64,000 bases of DNA from Paracoccaceae bacterium (GCA_014872815.1 WKFK01000012.1:124001-188000); one strand, 5' to 3'. Shown: positions 27,591-36,941, counted from the first letter of the stretch. A program made the numbers and translations. Notes: generated by a model from the sequence alone, not told the origin.

Positions 27591-27652
27591 GGCACGTAAT
27601 CGGTCTCTAACGAAGTCCCGAACACTGTCGGATTCATCGTCTTGGAAGTCTT

Positions 27653-27901
27653 TCAGCGCGGGAACATCTGAAGGGTAATTTCCGCCCCCCCAAGTGCGCG
27701 TAAAAGATCAAGCCGTACATCCGCGTCGTGGAATTTGGCAAGACCTTTAAGCAGATCGTAGGCAGCAATTCTGTCCTTTCGATAGAGGTTTTGAAATGCT
27801 TTGAGACGGGCCTTGGGCCGGAAATGTTGCGAGTTCTGAGGCGTTAGCCGGACGCCTGCGGAAAATGGCGTGTAGCCTTTTCGGCCAACCACTCGGCCCA
27901 A
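27653..27901 (-). pseudogene. upstream fragment of the frameshifted gene
   Basis: An 82-codon reading frame whose later part (RLKAFQNLYRKDRIAAYDLL then KGLAKFHDADVRLDLLRALG) looks like genuine helical-repeat coding sequence. It runs into a G7 tract at about 27685-27691; one missing base there would fuse it to the frame of the 26940-27590 ORF. Its first codons overlap the end of the next ORF (27844-28293) in another frame, so a second frameshift near 27844 is possible and all three could be remnants of one gene. Confidence 0.4.
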
Positions 27902-28293
27902 GGGCGATAGAGATCGGGAAACCGTGGAAGATCGGTCGGATGAGGTACCCAGTCCTGTGGATGGGTCGTGAATCCACGCGCAACCGCAAGCTGAATAACT
28001 TCAGTGATTGAAGCGTCGTGTTTTGGCTTCTCATAGGTTAAGACTTCTCTGAAGGCTTTGCGTGCCGGTGAACTCATTCTCGGTAGCCCGAGGTCCGGCA
28101 AGCGGCGTGCAGTCAAAAAGTCCACCTTGTGAGGGTATGGTTCACGATCGAACCAGGATTCGGTTGCGAGCCGGAGGTTTTCAGGAACCCTATATGCGTA
28201 CCACTCACTTAGGTTTTGGCGCCATTCTGTATCGTGAGAGTTGGTCCATTCGGAACGAGCGTAACGGAGTCGGTGCAGCCAGTTAGTTATCAT
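27844..28293 (-). CDS. hypothetical protein, possibly the start of a broken longer gene
   Basis: 149 aa from an ATG at 28293 (MITNWLHRLRYARSEW); a TTG five codons upstream is also in frame. No family is recognised. The text is aromatic- and arginine-rich (SWFDREPYPHKVDFLTARR, PRFPDLYRPWAEWLAEKA). It stops with PQASG at 27844, just where another frame continues with helical sequence, so it may be the N-terminal piece of a gene broken by two frameshifts. The Shine-Dalgarno sequence is poor. The upstream 70 nt are AT-rich. Confidence 0.5.
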   Translation of the reverse strand: MITNWLHRLRYARSEWTNSHDTEWRQNLSEWYAYRVPENLRLATESWFDREPYPHKVDFLTARRLPDLGLPRMSSPARKAFREVLTYEKPKHDASITEVIQLAVARGFTTHPQDWVPHPTDLPRFPDLYRPWAEWLAEKATRHFPQASG

Positions 28294-28364
28294 ATTATAA
28301 AAACTCAAAGAAATTCATTAGTGCTTTATACGAAAAAAACTCCCGTGAAAGATCATTTAACTAT

Positions 28365-28465
28365 ACGCCTCCACCACGCGGTTAGAGATATGCTTCACCC
28401 GCGCCAGAACGCCCCCCCCAAAGGAACCACCAAACCGGCAAACAAGGATAACAGCAGCGCGTTAG
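28365..28465 (-). pseudogene. decayed duplicate of the ZIP gene 5' region
   Basis: About 100 bp that align closely with 29480-29576, the first codons of the ZIP transporter. Shared strings include CGCGTGGTGGAGG-like ends, GGCGCGGGT and TTGTTTGCCGG on the minus strand. It would encode LLSLFAGLVVPLGG and VLARVKHISN-like text, but the G run is 8 long against 6 in the intact gene, which breaks the frame. It is a relic of a partial duplication. Confidence 0.7.
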
Positions 28466-28529
28466 ATGCGCCCAAACACATCTCATGACAGTAACCAAAC
28501 GCACAGATACACGGCCTGCGTTGGACTTG

Positions 28530-28805
28530 CTACAAAGGTTTATGCCGGCTTTCGGGATAACCGTGCAGTTCAAAAAGTTCGTTCAAGAGCGGGTCGATGC
28601 ACTCTTCTTCTGGCTGAAACTCATCCCCCCAAAGACGATTGAAGCTCCTCAGTTGATTATGAACGTCTCTGGACCTCTCCGCGACATCCAGCCGCGCTAC
28701 ATACTCCGCCAGCTTTTCCAAGGCACGCTGCAACGCCATCGCTTCCTGTTCACCCCCAAAAAAACTCTGCATTTCCTCGACAATTTCAGAACCACGCAAA
28801 CTCAT
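28530..28805 (-). CDS. small helical hypothetical protein
   Basis: 91 aa from an ATG at 28805 with a strong GGGGGG Shine-Dalgarno sequence a few nt upstream. MSLRGSEIVEEMQSFFGG and ALQRALEKLAEYVARLDVAE are amphipathic and charged, suggesting a helical or coiled-coil protein; one Cys occurs in PEEECIDPLL. No family is recognised. It lies between the ZIP relic and the ZIP gene on the same strand as the copper and ZIP genes, 72 bp after ZIP, so it may be the last gene of that transcript. Confidence 0.6.
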   Translation of the reverse strand: MSLRGSEIVEEMQSFFGGEQEAMALQRALEKLAEYVARLDVAERSRDVHNQLRSFNRLWGDEFQPEEECIDPLLNELFELHGYPESRHKPL

Positions 28806-28877
28806 GCACCCCCCTTCAAAAAAGCGAAATGTGAATAAAAATCGCTCCCAAAACCTTCGGCCAATCGCAAGCAACCA

Positions 28878-29591
28878 TCACCCAATCACCATATCCCCAG
28901 CCAGCCCCAAGGCGAACCCGGCCACAGCTCCCAACGCAGGCGAATAGGCCCCGCTCTCATGCGCTTCCGGCGCGATGTCCTGAAACACCAGATACAAAAT
29001 CCCACCGGCGGCAAAAATCGTGATCGCCCCCAGCGTCTCCGGATCATCCGCCAAAAACGCAAAGCCTAGCAACGCACACAATGGCCCCAACCCGGCCAGC
29101 GCGACAAACACCACGAGCACCTTGGCCGCGGGTAACTTCCCCTGCGCCCAAATCTCGCGAAACGCCGCAAACCCTTCTGGCAGGTTCTGCAGAAACATCA
29201 TCGCCGCCAATAGCTTCGCCGTCGCCGCCTCGGTCACAAGCAACGCCCCCAGCGCCATGGCCTCAGGCAGAAAGTCCAACAACATCGCGAGTACCAGCGC
29301 TCCGCTGCCGCCCGCCTTCGCCAAGGCCGCATCCACCAGCGCAAAACACACGCCACCTGCCACTAGCAGCCCCACGGCCAGCACCACCGGCAGCACCTCC
29401 GCGCCCTTGGGCACCAGCACCAAAGCCACCGCCGAGAGCAATGCCCCGCCGCCAAAAGCTGTGATGGATTTTAAAAACCGCGCCTCCACCGCGCGGTTGG
29501 AAATATGCTCTACCCGCGCCAGCACGCCCCCCAGCGGGATCGCCAGACCGGCAAACAAAGATAACAACAACGCGTAGTGAATGGGTCCCAT
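28878..29591 (-). CDS. ZIP-family metal transporter
   Basis: 237-aa inner-membrane transporter with seven or eight hydrophobic helices. The metal-site helices are seen as LLDFLPEAMALGALL (helix IV type) and LQNLPEGFAAFRE (helix V type), close to the HNxPEG and QNxPEG motifs of ZupT, although the first His is replaced. It likely imports Zn2+ or another divalent metal. The gene lies 55 bp after cueR on the same strand, so it may be partly under copA-cueR transcription. Part of its 5' region is duplicated in decayed form at 28365-28465. Confidence 0.85.
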   Translation of the reverse strand: MGPIHYALLLSLFAGLAIPLGGVLARVEHISNRAVEARFLKSITAFGGGALLSAVALVLVPKGAEVLPVVLAVGLLVAGGVCFALVDAALAKAGGSGALVLAMLLDFLPEAMALGALLVTEAATAKLLAAMMFLQNLPEGFAAFREIWAQGKLPAAKVLVVFVALAGLGPLCALLGFAFLADDPETLGAITIFAAGGILYLVFQDIAPEAHESGAYSPALGAVAGFALGLAGDMVIG

Positions 29592-29646
29592 GGCAGAATG
29601 CTACTACGCCCTCGCCACAGAGCAATCCTTTTGTCACATCAGCGCG

Positions 29647-30033
29647 TTAGCTGCGCCCCAGATCCTCCAAGATCGGACAATCTGGCCGCCCGTCACCTGC
29701 GCAATTCGCCACCAGATGGCTCAACGTCCCGCGCATCGCCTGCAAATCCGCAATCTTGCGATCAATCTCGCTCAGATTCTTCTGCGCCACCCGTTTCACA
29801 TCCGCACTGGCCCGCCCCTGATCTTCATAAAGCGCCAGCAATGTCCGGCAGTCCTCAATCGAAAACCCCAGCCCCCGCGCCCGGCCCAGAAACACCAGCT
29901 TGTGCTGATCCTTCTCGCTGAAGCTGCGATAGCCATTGTCGCCCCGCGCCGGTGTCACAAAGCCGATGTCCTCATAGTAACGAATGGTCTTCGCCGGCAG
30001 GCCGGTGTTCTTAGACACTTCCCCGATATTCAT
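29647..30033 (-). CDS. cueR: Cu(I)-responsive MerR-family regulator CueR
   Basis: 128-aa MerR-type activator. The N-terminal winged helix MNIGEVSKNTGLPAKTIRYY is standard. Near the C-terminus CAGDGRPDCPILEDL carries the two cysteines of the Cu(I) site in the CueR spacing (Cx7C). The start ATG overlaps the copA stop in TGATG, so it is translationally coupled to copA. Its target is visible as the 19-bp-spaced promoter before copA at 32545-32575, which gives positive autoregulation of the operon. Confidence 0.93.
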   Translation of the reverse strand: MNIGEVSKNTGLPAKTIRYYEDIGFVTPARGDNGYRSFSEKDQHKLVFLGRARGLGFSIEDCRTLLALYEDQGRASADVKRVAQKNLSEIDRKIADLQAMRGTLSHLVANCAGDGRPDCPILEDLGRS

Positions 30034-32507
30034 CACACACCTTCTTTCTTGCTGGCCTGAAAGGCTGGCTGGATGCGCCGCAACCGCAGCGCATTGGACA
30101 GGACAAACACGCTGGAAAGCGCCATTGCCCCGGCCCCCAACATCGGCGACAGCGCTGGCCCGCCAAAGGGCACCAGAATGCCCGCCGCCACCGGAATGAG
30201 CGCCACGTTGTAGCCAAACGCCCAGAACAGGTTCTCTTTGATATTACGCATCACCCGACGGCTCAGGTCAAATCCGGTCACCACGCCGCCCACGTCGCCC
30301 GCCATCAACACCACATCCGCCGCCTCAATCGCCACGTCGGTGCCGGTGCCAATGGCAATGCCCACATCTGCCGCCGCCAAGGCGGGCGCGTCGTTGATGC
30401 CATCGCCAACAAAGGCCACCTTGCCCACCGTGTCGCGCAACTGTTCCAGCGCCGCGACCTTACCGTCCGGCAAGACCTCTGCGACCACATGATCCACACC
30501 CAACTCCCGCGCCAAAGCCTGCGCCGTGCGCTCTGTGTCGCCAGAAATCATCGCCACGGTCTTGCCCATGCCATGCAGGGCATTGATCGCTGCTGCCGAG
30601 GTTGATTTCACCGCATCTGCCACCGCAATCACCGCCGCCAGTTTGCCGTCCACCGCCACATAAATTGGCGTCTTGCCTGCTTCGGCAAAGGCTTGAGCAC
30701 GCGCGTCTAGTGCAACCAGAGGCACTTCCAACGCCGTCATCAACCGCGCTGCGCCGACGGCTACCTGAGCGCCGTCCACAGTGCCGATCAGCCCATGCCC
30801 AACCCGAACCTCAAGGTCCATGCAAGCCGCGACCTCAAGCCCGCGTTCTTGAGCTTCGACCACCATCGCCCGCGCCAAAGGATGCTCTGACTGCGCCTCA
30901 ACGGAAGCCACCTGGGCCAGAACCGCGTTCTCTTCAAAGCCGTCAGCCAACACAACATCCGTCACCGACGGCGTCCCTTGGGTCAGCGTGCCGGTCTTAT
31001 CAAAGGCCACCACATCGCACTCCTGCAACCCTTGCAGCGCATCGCCTTTGCGGAACAACACGCCCAACTGCGCGGCACGGCCCGTGCCGACCATGATTGA
31101 GGTGGGCGTCGCCAACCCCATGGCACAGGGGCACGCGATAATGAGCACCGCCACGGCTGCCACAAGCGCATAGCCCAAGCGCGGCTCCGGCCCCACCAGC
31201 ATCCAGACCACAAAGGTCGTCGCCGCAATCGCCATCACCACCGGCACAAACACCGCCGTGATCCGGTCGACAAGGTTCTGGATCGGCAGCTTTGCCCCCT
31301 GCGCCTGACGCACCATGTCGATGATCTGCGCCAGCATCGTGTCGCGCCCCACCTGCTCCGCCTCATAGCGCAACACACCGGCGCCATTCACCGTGCCCGC
31401 AATCACCGCATCGCCAGCGGCTTTCTCCACCGGCACCGGCTCACCGGAGATCATCGCCTCATCCACAAAGGAGCTGCCATCGAGCACTCGGCCATCCACA
31501 GCCACCCGCTCGCCGGGCCGCAGATGCAACACGTCACCCACAGCGACCTCTTCAATCGCCAGCTCAGACACCTTGCCCTTACGCTCCACCTGCGCCACGC
31601 GCGGCTGCAAACCGACAAGCTCGGCAATCGCCGCGCCTGTGCGCCCTTTGGCCCGCGCCTCCATCCAACGCCCCGCCAGGATCAGCACCACAATCACCGC
31701 CGCCGCTTCAAAATACACATTGGCCGTGCCCGCAGGCAGCCACCCCGGCGCAAAGGTCGACACCACGGAGAACAGATAAGCCGCCCCTGTACCCAAGGCG
31801 ACCAGCGAGTTCATCTCCGGCGCGCCTTTCAAAAGCGCAGGAATGCCCTTGGCATAAAACTCCCGCCCCGGCCCGATCAGCAGGATCGAGGTCAGCACAA
31901 ACTGGAACAGATAGCTGTTCTGCATCCCCACATTGGCCATCAGCCAATGGTGAAACGCGGGCACCATATGTCCGCCCATCTCGACGCAGAACACCGGAAA
32001 GGCCAAAACCGCCGCCAGCAGCACCCGCCGCTTGGCCGCCTTGGCCTCTTCCTCTTTCCGATCTGCGATGTCCTCCGGCACGCCCTCTTCCGGCACCCGC
32101 GCCGGATAGCCCGCCCGCGTGCTTAGCGCGGCAATCTGATTGGCCGTGATCGCGCCTTCCAGATAGCGCACCGTCGCGCTCTCGCTGGCAAAGTTGATCT
32201 CTGCCGACAGCACACCTTCGCCCGCCGCCATGGCCGCCTCCGCACGCCGCACACAGCCGGCGCAGGTCATCCCGCCGATATCCAGCGTCACCGTGGCTTC
32301 CCGCGCCGGATAGCCCGCCGATTTCAGCGCCGCGATCACACCATCGCGCACGGAGTCATCCTCAAACGCCACCCGCGCCGAAGTGTCTGCCAGGTTCACA
32401 CTTGCGTCCTGTACACCCTCCACAGCGGCCATCGCCTTCTGCGCGCGGTTCACACAGCCCGCACAGCTCAGACCGTCCAGTTGGAAATTCAACACATGCG
32501 CCGTCAT
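30033..32507 (-). CDS. copA: Cu+-exporting P1B-type ATPase
   Basis: 824-aa copper export pump. Two N-terminal heavy-metal-associated domains have GLSCAGCVNRAQK (about 12-24) and GGMTCAGCVRRAEA (about 79-92). The membrane CPC site is CPCAMGLATP, the phosphorylation site DKTGTLTQG and the hinge GDGINDAPALAAADVG. All elements of the P1B-1 group are present, so the substrate should be Cu+. It is the first gene of copA-cueR and has a CueR-type promoter 38 bp before its start. Confidence 0.95.
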   Translation of the reverse strand: MTAHVLNFQLDGLSCAGCVNRAQKAMAAVEGVQDASVNLADTSARVAFEDDSVRDGVIAALKSAGYPAREATVTLDIGGMTCAGCVRRAEAAMAAGEGVLSAEINFASESATVRYLEGAITANQIAALSTRAGYPARVPEEGVPEDIADRKEEEAKAAKRRVLLAAVLAFPVFCVEMGGHMVPAFHHWLMANVGMQNSYLFQFVLTSILLIGPGREFYAKGIPALLKGAPEMNSLVALGTGAAYLFSVVSTFAPGWLPAGTANVYFEAAAVIVVLILAGRWMEARAKGRTGAAIAELVGLQPRVAQVERKGKVSELAIEEVAVGDVLHLRPGERVAVDGRVLDGSSFVDEAMISGEPVPVEKAAGDAVIAGTVNGAGVLRYEAEQVGRDTMLAQIIDMVRQAQGAKLPIQNLVDRITAVFVPVVMAIAATTFVVWMLVGPEPRLGYALVAAVAVLIIACPCAMGLATPTSIMVGTGRAAQLGVLFRKGDALQGLQECDVVAFDKTGTLTQGTPSVTDVVLADGFEENAVLAQVASVEAQSEHPLARAMVVEAQERGLEVAACMDLEVRVGHGLIGTVDGAQVAVGAARLMTALEVPLVALDARAQAFAEAGKTPIYVAVDGKLAAVIAVADAVKSTSAAAINALHGMGKTVAMISGDTERTAQALARELGVDHVVAEVLPDGKVAALEQLRDTVGKVAFVGDGINDAPALAAADVGIAIGTGTDVAIEAADVVLMAGDVGGVVTGFDLSRRVMRNIKENLFWAFGYNVALIPVAAGILVPFGGPALSPMLGAGAMALSSVFVLSNALRLRRIQPAFQASKKEGV

Positions 32508-32544
32508 CGACTCGCCCCATTATCGATTTCTTATCTAGGCACCT

Positions 32545-32575
32545 CACATAAGGGTTCCAGTGACGGGAAGGTCAA
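32545..32575 (-). promoter_or_regulatory. CueR-controlled copA promoter
   Basis: On the minus strand TTGACC (32575-32570) and TATGTG (32550-32545) are separated by 19 bp, the long spacer typical of MerR-family targets. Within it lies the dyad ACCTTCC-n7-GGAACCC, close to the known CueR box ACCTTCC-n7-GGAAGGT. Confidence 0.85.
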
Positions 32576-32720
32576 GCGCTCATCACAAGAATTTCCAGCA
32601 CGCTCCGATCACCCCACAACCAATTGAAATTAATAGCAATACCCCAAGATCACCCACCAAATTTCGGCGCCGCAAATCAAAAAACACCGATCTCAGGCAA
32701 TTTCTAGTTTGATCCCCAAT

Positions 32721-32741
32721 TTAATTTGAGGCACAAATTAA
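32721..32741. promoter_or_regulatory. probable XylR operator upstream of xylB
   Basis: Perfect dyad TTAATTTG-n5-CAAATTAA, 27 bp before the xylB start. The same half-sites with the same spacing occur before xylF at 39776-39796. Both sites flank the xylose genes and one lies beside the xylR gene, so the ROK repressor XylR is the obvious candidate. Confidence 0.75.
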
Positions 32742-32767
32742 GTGAGGAGACCTGAGGAGGAGCCCCC

Positions 32768-34222
32768 ATGTTTGTGGGATTGGATCTGGGCACGTCTGGA
32801 GTGCGCGCCCTGCTGATCGACGTGTCCCAACGCGTGATCGGCGCAAAAGAAGCCGCCGTGGACACGGCGCGCCCCCACTCTGGGTGGAGTGAGCAACTGC
32901 AATCGGACTGGATCACCGCCACCAAAGCGGTCTTTGCCGAACTGAAAGCTGACCACCCCGCTGAGGTCGCCGCTATCCAAGGTATCGGCGTATCCGGCCA
33001 TATGCATGGCGCTAACTTGCTCGACAAGAATGGCACGCCTCTGCGCCCCTGCATGATGTGGAACGACACCCGCTCCGCCGCACAAGCCGCCAAACTCGAT
33101 GCCACCGAACAGGTGCGAGACCTGTCCGGCAACATCGTCTTCCCCGGCTTCACCGCCCCCAAAGTGGCTTGGGTGGCTGAAAACGAGCCGGACATATTTG
33201 CCCAAACCGCCAAGGTCCTACTGCCCAAAGACTTCCTGAACTTCTGGCTCACCGGCATCTACGCCTCCGACATGTCCGATTCCGCCGGCACAAGCTGGCT
33301 CGACGTTAACGCCCGCGACTGGTCTGACACGCTTCTGACCGCCTCTGGCATGCGCCGCGATCAAATGCCCGATTTGTTTGAGGGCTCCGCCGCCATCGGC
33401 ACTGTTCAGGACAGCATCGCCGCTGAGTTGGGCCTGCCCAAAGGCGTCGTCGTGGCGGCTGGCGCGGGTGATAACGCCGCCGCCGCTTGTGGGATTGGTG
33501 CATTAAACGAAGGCGACGGTTTTGTCTCCTTGGGCACCTCCGGCGTTCTGCTCACCGGCCGTGACGCCTACGCACCCAAGCCCGAAAGCGCCGTGCACAC
33601 CTTCTGCCACGCGATCCCAAACCGCTGGTATCAGATGGGCGTCATTCTCGCCGCCACCGACAGCCTCAACTGGCTCTCCCGCAACCTGCAAAACACCCCC
33701 GCCAATCTCACCAAACTGTTGGGCGACAGCATCACCGGCCCCGGCGCGATGCGGTTTCTGCCCTACCTGTCAGGCGAGCGCACCCCACACAACGACGCCA
33801 CCATGCGTGGTGCCTTCCTGAACATCGACATCGACGCAGGCCACGCGGCCCTCACCCAAGCCGTGCTCGAAGGCGTGAGCTTCGCCCTGCGTGACAATCT
33901 CGAGGCGTTGAAATCCACAGGCGCGGAAGTGCAAAGCCTGATCGCCATCGGCGGCGGCAGCCAGTCACCCTATTGGGTCGAACTCATCGCCACGCTGCTC
34001 GATCTGCCGATCTCCCTGCCCAAAGCAGGTGAATTCGGCGCGGCCCTCGGCGCAGCACGCCTCGCCATCTGCGCCACCACCAACGCTGATCCCGAGACTG
34101 TCATGACCCGGCCCGAGATCGCCACGACCGTTTCCCCCCGCAGTGATCTGCACGACACATACGAAGCGGCTTATGCCAACTTCGTCACCCTGTACCCCGG
34201 CATAAAGGCCCTGACACAATGA
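32768..34222 (+). CDS. xylB: xylulokinase
   Basis: 484-aa FGGY-family kinase that phosphorylates D-xylulose. The N-terminal [17 protein letters not shown] is the ATPase phosphate-1 motif, [16 protein letters not shown] belongs to the xylulokinase substrate side, and [17 protein letters not shown] marks the C-terminal nucleotide site. GAGGAGG stands before the ATG. The stop overlaps the xylA start by 4 nt (ATGA). A XylR operator lies upstream, so expression should rise with xylose. Confidence 0.94.
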   Translation: MFVGLDLGTSGVRALLIDVSQRVIGAKEAAVDTARPHSGWSEQLQSDWITATKAVFAELKADHPAEVAAIQGIGVSGHMHGANLLDKNGTPLRPCMMWNDTRSAAQAAKLDATEQVRDLSGNIVFPGFTAPKVAWVAENEPDIFAQTAKVLLPKDFLNFWLTGIYASDMSDSAGTSWLDVNARDWSDTLLTASGMRRDQMPDLFEGSAAIGTVQDSIAAELGLPKGVVVAAGAGDNAAAACGIGALNEGDGFVSLGTSGVLLTGRDAYAPKPESAVHTFCHAIPNRWYQMGVILAATDSLNWLSRNLQNTPANLTKLLGDSITGPGAMRFLPYLSGERTPHNDATMRGAFLNIDIDAGHAALTQAVLEGVSFALRDNLEALKSTGAEVQSLIAIGGGSQSPYWVELIATLLDLPISLPKAGEFGAALGAARLAICATTNADPETVMTRPEIATTVSPRSDLHDTYEAAYANFVTLYPGIKALTQ

Positions 34223-35523
34223 CCGATTTCTTCAAAAACATCGCCCCCGCCCAATATGAAGGGCCCGACAGCACCAACCCGATGGCCTTCCACCACTACA
34301 ACCCCGATGAGGTTGTCATGGGCAAACGCATGGAAGACCACCTGCGCTTCGCCGTGGCCTACTGGCACAGCTTTGCCTGGGAAGGCGGCGACCCCTTTGG
34401 CGGCCAAACCTTTGAGCGCCCTTGGCACCCGCAGACCCGCATGGACATGGCCAAAGTCAAAGCCGACGCCGCCTTTGAAATGTTTGACATCCTGCAGCAG
34501 CCCTACTTCTGCTGGCACGATGCCGACGTCCGCCCCGAGGGTGACAGCTTCGCCGAAAGCCTGAAGAACTTTGAAGAGATCATTGATTACTTTGAAGAAA
34601 AAATGAGCACGCGCTCCGTGAAACTGCTCTGGGGCACCGCCAATATGTTCAGCCACCGCCGCTGGATGGGCGGCGCGTCGACCAACCCAGACCCGGAAGT
34701 CTTCGCCTATTCCGCCGCCACCGTGAAAACCTGCATGGATGCCACCAAACGTCTGGGTGGCGAGAACTACGTGCTCTGGGGCGGCCGCGAGGGCTACGAA
34801 ACCCTGCTCAACACCGACATGGGCCGCGAGCTCGACAACATGGGCCGCTTCCTCAACATGGTGGTGGATTACAAACACAAAATCGGGTTCGAAGGCACCA
34901 TCCTCGTGGAGCCAAAACCGCAGGAGCCGTCCAAGCATCAATACGACTTTGACGCCGCCACCTGCTACGGTTTCCTCAAAAAGTACGGTCTGGAAAACGA
35001 AGTCAAACTCAACCTCGAGCAGGGCCACGCCATCCTCGCCGGTCACAGCTTTGAACATGAGATTGCCACCGCCGCCGCCCTTGGCGTGCTTGGCTCCATC
35101 GACATGAACCGCAACGACTATCAGTCCGGCTGGGACACCGACCAGTTCCCCAACTCCGTGCCTGAGGTTGCGCTGGCCTACTACCACATCCTCAAAGACG
35201 GTGGCCTGAAAACCGGCGGCACCAACTTTGACGCCAAACTGCGCCGCCAATCCTTGGACGCTGAAGACCTGATCGCCGGCCACATCGGCGCCATGGACGT
35301 CTGCGCGCGTGGCCTGAAAGCCGCCGCCGCGATGATCGAAGATGGCGGTCTCGAAGATGCTCTGGCCGAGCGCTACGCCGGTTGGGACACAGACGCTGCC
35401 AAAGCCATGCTGGCTGGCGGTCTGGACGGCACCTTTGCCGATGTCATGAGCGGCAAGATCAACCCAACACCAAAATCCGGCCGACAGGAGATCTTGGAAA
35501 ACTACGTGAACCGCTTCGTATAA
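34219..35523 (+). CDS. xylA: xylose isomerase
   Basis: 434-aa TIM-barrel enzyme converting D-xylose to D-xylulose. The catalytic His lies in [12 protein letters not shown] near residue 100 and metal ligands in [16 protein letters not shown] (about 231-246); [17 protein letters not shown] is also a family block. Length matches the class II isomerases (about 435-440 aa). It is translationally coupled to xylB and followed by a strong hairpin at 35562. Confidence 0.96.
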   Translation: MTDFFKNIAPAQYEGPDSTNPMAFHHYNPDEVVMGKRMEDHLRFAVAYWHSFAWEGGDPFGGQTFERPWHPQTRMDMAKVKADAAFEMFDILQQPYFCWHDADVRPEGDSFAESLKNFEEIIDYFEEKMSTRSVKLLWGTANMFSHRRWMGGASTNPDPEVFAYSAATVKTCMDATKRLGGENYVLWGGREGYETLLNTDMGRELDNMGRFLNMVVDYKHKIGFEGTILVEPKPQEPSKHQYDFDAATCYGFLKKYGLENEVKLNLEQGHAILAGHSFEHEIATAAALGVLGSIDMNRNDYQSGWDTDQFPNSVPEVALAYYHILKDGGLKTGGTNFDAKLRRQSLDAEDLIAGHIGAMDVCARGLKAAAAMIEDGGLEDALAERYAGWDTDAAKAMLAGGLDGTFADVMSGKINPTPKSGRQEILENYVNRFV

Positions 35524-35526
35524 CAC

Positions 35527-35554
35527 CTTGTTTCAAATCAACAATTGAAACAAG
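35527..35554. repeat. 10-bp inverted repeat after xylA
   Basis: CTTGTTTCAA (35527-35536) and TTGAAACAAG (35545-35554) are perfect inverted arms 8 nt apart. There is no T-tract and a better terminator follows at once, so this may be an operator or promoter element for the peroxidase gene at 35617 and not a terminator. Confidence 0.5.
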
Positions 35555-35561
35555 ATCACCC

Positions 35562-35595
35562 AGCCCTTCGCACAGCTTCTCCAGTGCGAAGGGCT
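35562..35595 (+). terminator. terminator-like hairpin after xylA
   Basis: AGCCCTTCGCAC (35562-35573) and GTGCGAAGGGCT (35584-35595) form a perfect 12-bp stem with a 10-nt loop. Only ACTTAAATT follows, so termination may be partial and xylBA transcripts may continue into the peroxidase gene. Confidence 0.65.
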
Positions 35596-35616
35596 ACTTA
35601 AATTGAAAGGCCCGCC

Positions 35617-36927
35617 ATGCGCACCCTCTTGCTCACAGCCGCTTTTGTTCCCGCAATAGCCAGCGCCTCGCCGCTGCCTGAGGCAAATGCGACCTTCCCC
35701 GAGCAGGACATGGCCGAGGTCAAACTGGGCTGGCAACTCTTTTACGATCCGATCTTATCGGGCAACCGCTCTGTCGCCTGCGCCACCTGTCACCACCCCG
35801 ATCTTGGCACGTCCGATGGCGTGTCTCTCGGCCTTGGCGACGGTGCCACAGGCCTGGGTCTTGAGCGCAAAATCGACGCCAGCAACCCACCTGAGAAACG
35901 CATCCCCCGCAACGCCCCCGCGCTGTGGAACCTCGGCGCGACGGAGTTCACCGTCTTCTTCCACGATGGCCGCCTAGAGGACGATCCTTCTCGCCCCTCC
36001 GGTATCCGCACGCCCCTAGGCAGCGAAATGGAGATGGGCTTTCGAAATGCGCTGTCCGCACAAGCCATGTTCCCCGTTTTGTCCGGCGATGAAATGGCGG
36101 GCCACTATTCTGAGAATGACGTGAGCCAAGCCGTGCGCCTCGGCCAGCTCACCGGCCCCGGCGGGGCCTGGGATATCCTCGCCAAACGGGTCGAGGCGAT
36201 CCCCGCCTACCGCGCCGCTTTTGATGAGATGATCGGCGCAGAAACACCCATCAAGTTCCACCACATCGCCAACGCGCTCGCCGCTTTCATCGCCTTTGAA
36301 TGGCGCGCGGACGCCTCGGCCTTTGACGCCTACCTGCGCGACGGAACTCCGCTGAGTGACCCTGCCGCCGCTGGCCTAGAGCTCTTCTATGGCAAAGCAC
36401 AGTGCGGCACTTGCCATGCGGGCCAATTCCAAACCGACCATGGCTTTCACGCCATCGCGCTTCCGCAGATCGGCCCCGGCAAAGCTGCGCCTTTTGAGCG
36501 CCACAACCGCGATGTCGGGCGTGGGCGTGTGACTGGCGATGAAGACGACTTCTACCGCTTCCGCACGCCATCCTTGCGCAACATCACGCAAACCGCGCCT
36601 TACGGACACAACGGGGCCTACACCTCACTGGAAGCCATGGTGCGCCACCATCTCGATCCGGTGGGCGCCCTCAACGCCTACGTCGAGACCCACCCGACCT
36701 ATTCCGACGGAAAATTTGATACAGATTTCAAATTGATGCAGGACAATCCTGAAGTGATTGAAATCGCAGCGGCGAACGAGCTTTCCCCGATCAACCTCAG
36801 CGATCAGGAGGTCGCACAGATCCTCGCCTTTCTGGAAAGCCTCACGGATTATGACGCCTTAAAGGGCCGCCTTGGCGTGCCAGAGTCGGTGCCCTCGGGC
36901 CTGCCCATGGATCAGCTGTCCAACTGA
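35617..36927 (+). CDS. di-heme cytochrome c peroxidase, MauG/CcpA family
   Basis: 436-aa periplasmic protein with signal peptide (MRTLLLTAAFVPAIASA). Two CxxCH haem sites are present: CATCHHPDLG near residue 55 and CGTCHAGQF near residue 268. TAPYGHNGAYTSLEAMVRHH fits the second-domain block of the bCcP/MauG family. Members reduce H2O2 or, like MauG and MbnH, oxidise partner proteins. It sits inside the xylose cluster and is convergent with the FG-GAP/ASPIC gene, the two stops being 14 bp apart. No xylose step needs it, so a partner role with that secreted protein is attractive but unproven. Confidence 0.88.
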   Translation: MRTLLLTAAFVPAIASASPLPEANATFPEQDMAEVKLGWQLFYDPILSGNRSVACATCHHPDLGTSDGVSLGLGDGATGLGLERKIDASNPPEKRIPRNAPALWNLGATEFTVFFHDGRLEDDPSRPSGIRTPLGSEMEMGFRNALSAQAMFPVLSGDEMAGHYSENDVSQAVRLGQLTGPGGAWDILAKRVEAIPAYRAAFDEMIGAETPIKFHHIANALAAFIAFEWRADASAFDAYLRDGTPLSDPAAAGLELFYGKAQCGTCHAGQFQTDHGFHAIALPQIGPGKAAPFERHNRDVGRGRVTGDEDDFYRFRTPSLRNITQTAPYGHNGAYTSLEAMVRHHLDPVGALNAYVETHPTYSDGKFDTDFKLMQDNPEVIEIAAANELSPINLSDQEVAQILAFLESLTDYDALKGRLGVPESVPSGLPMDQLSN

Positions 36928-36941
36928 TCCACGCAGCTTTT

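Noticed and set aside
28485..28838. 117-codon plus-strand frame opposite the 91-aa gene
   Set aside because: It lacks a good ribosome site, while the minus-strand frame has a strong one and charged helical text.
34171..35526. 451-codon open frame on the minus strand opposite xylA
   Set aside because: xylA is complete and diagnostic on the plus strand; the antisense frame is compositional.
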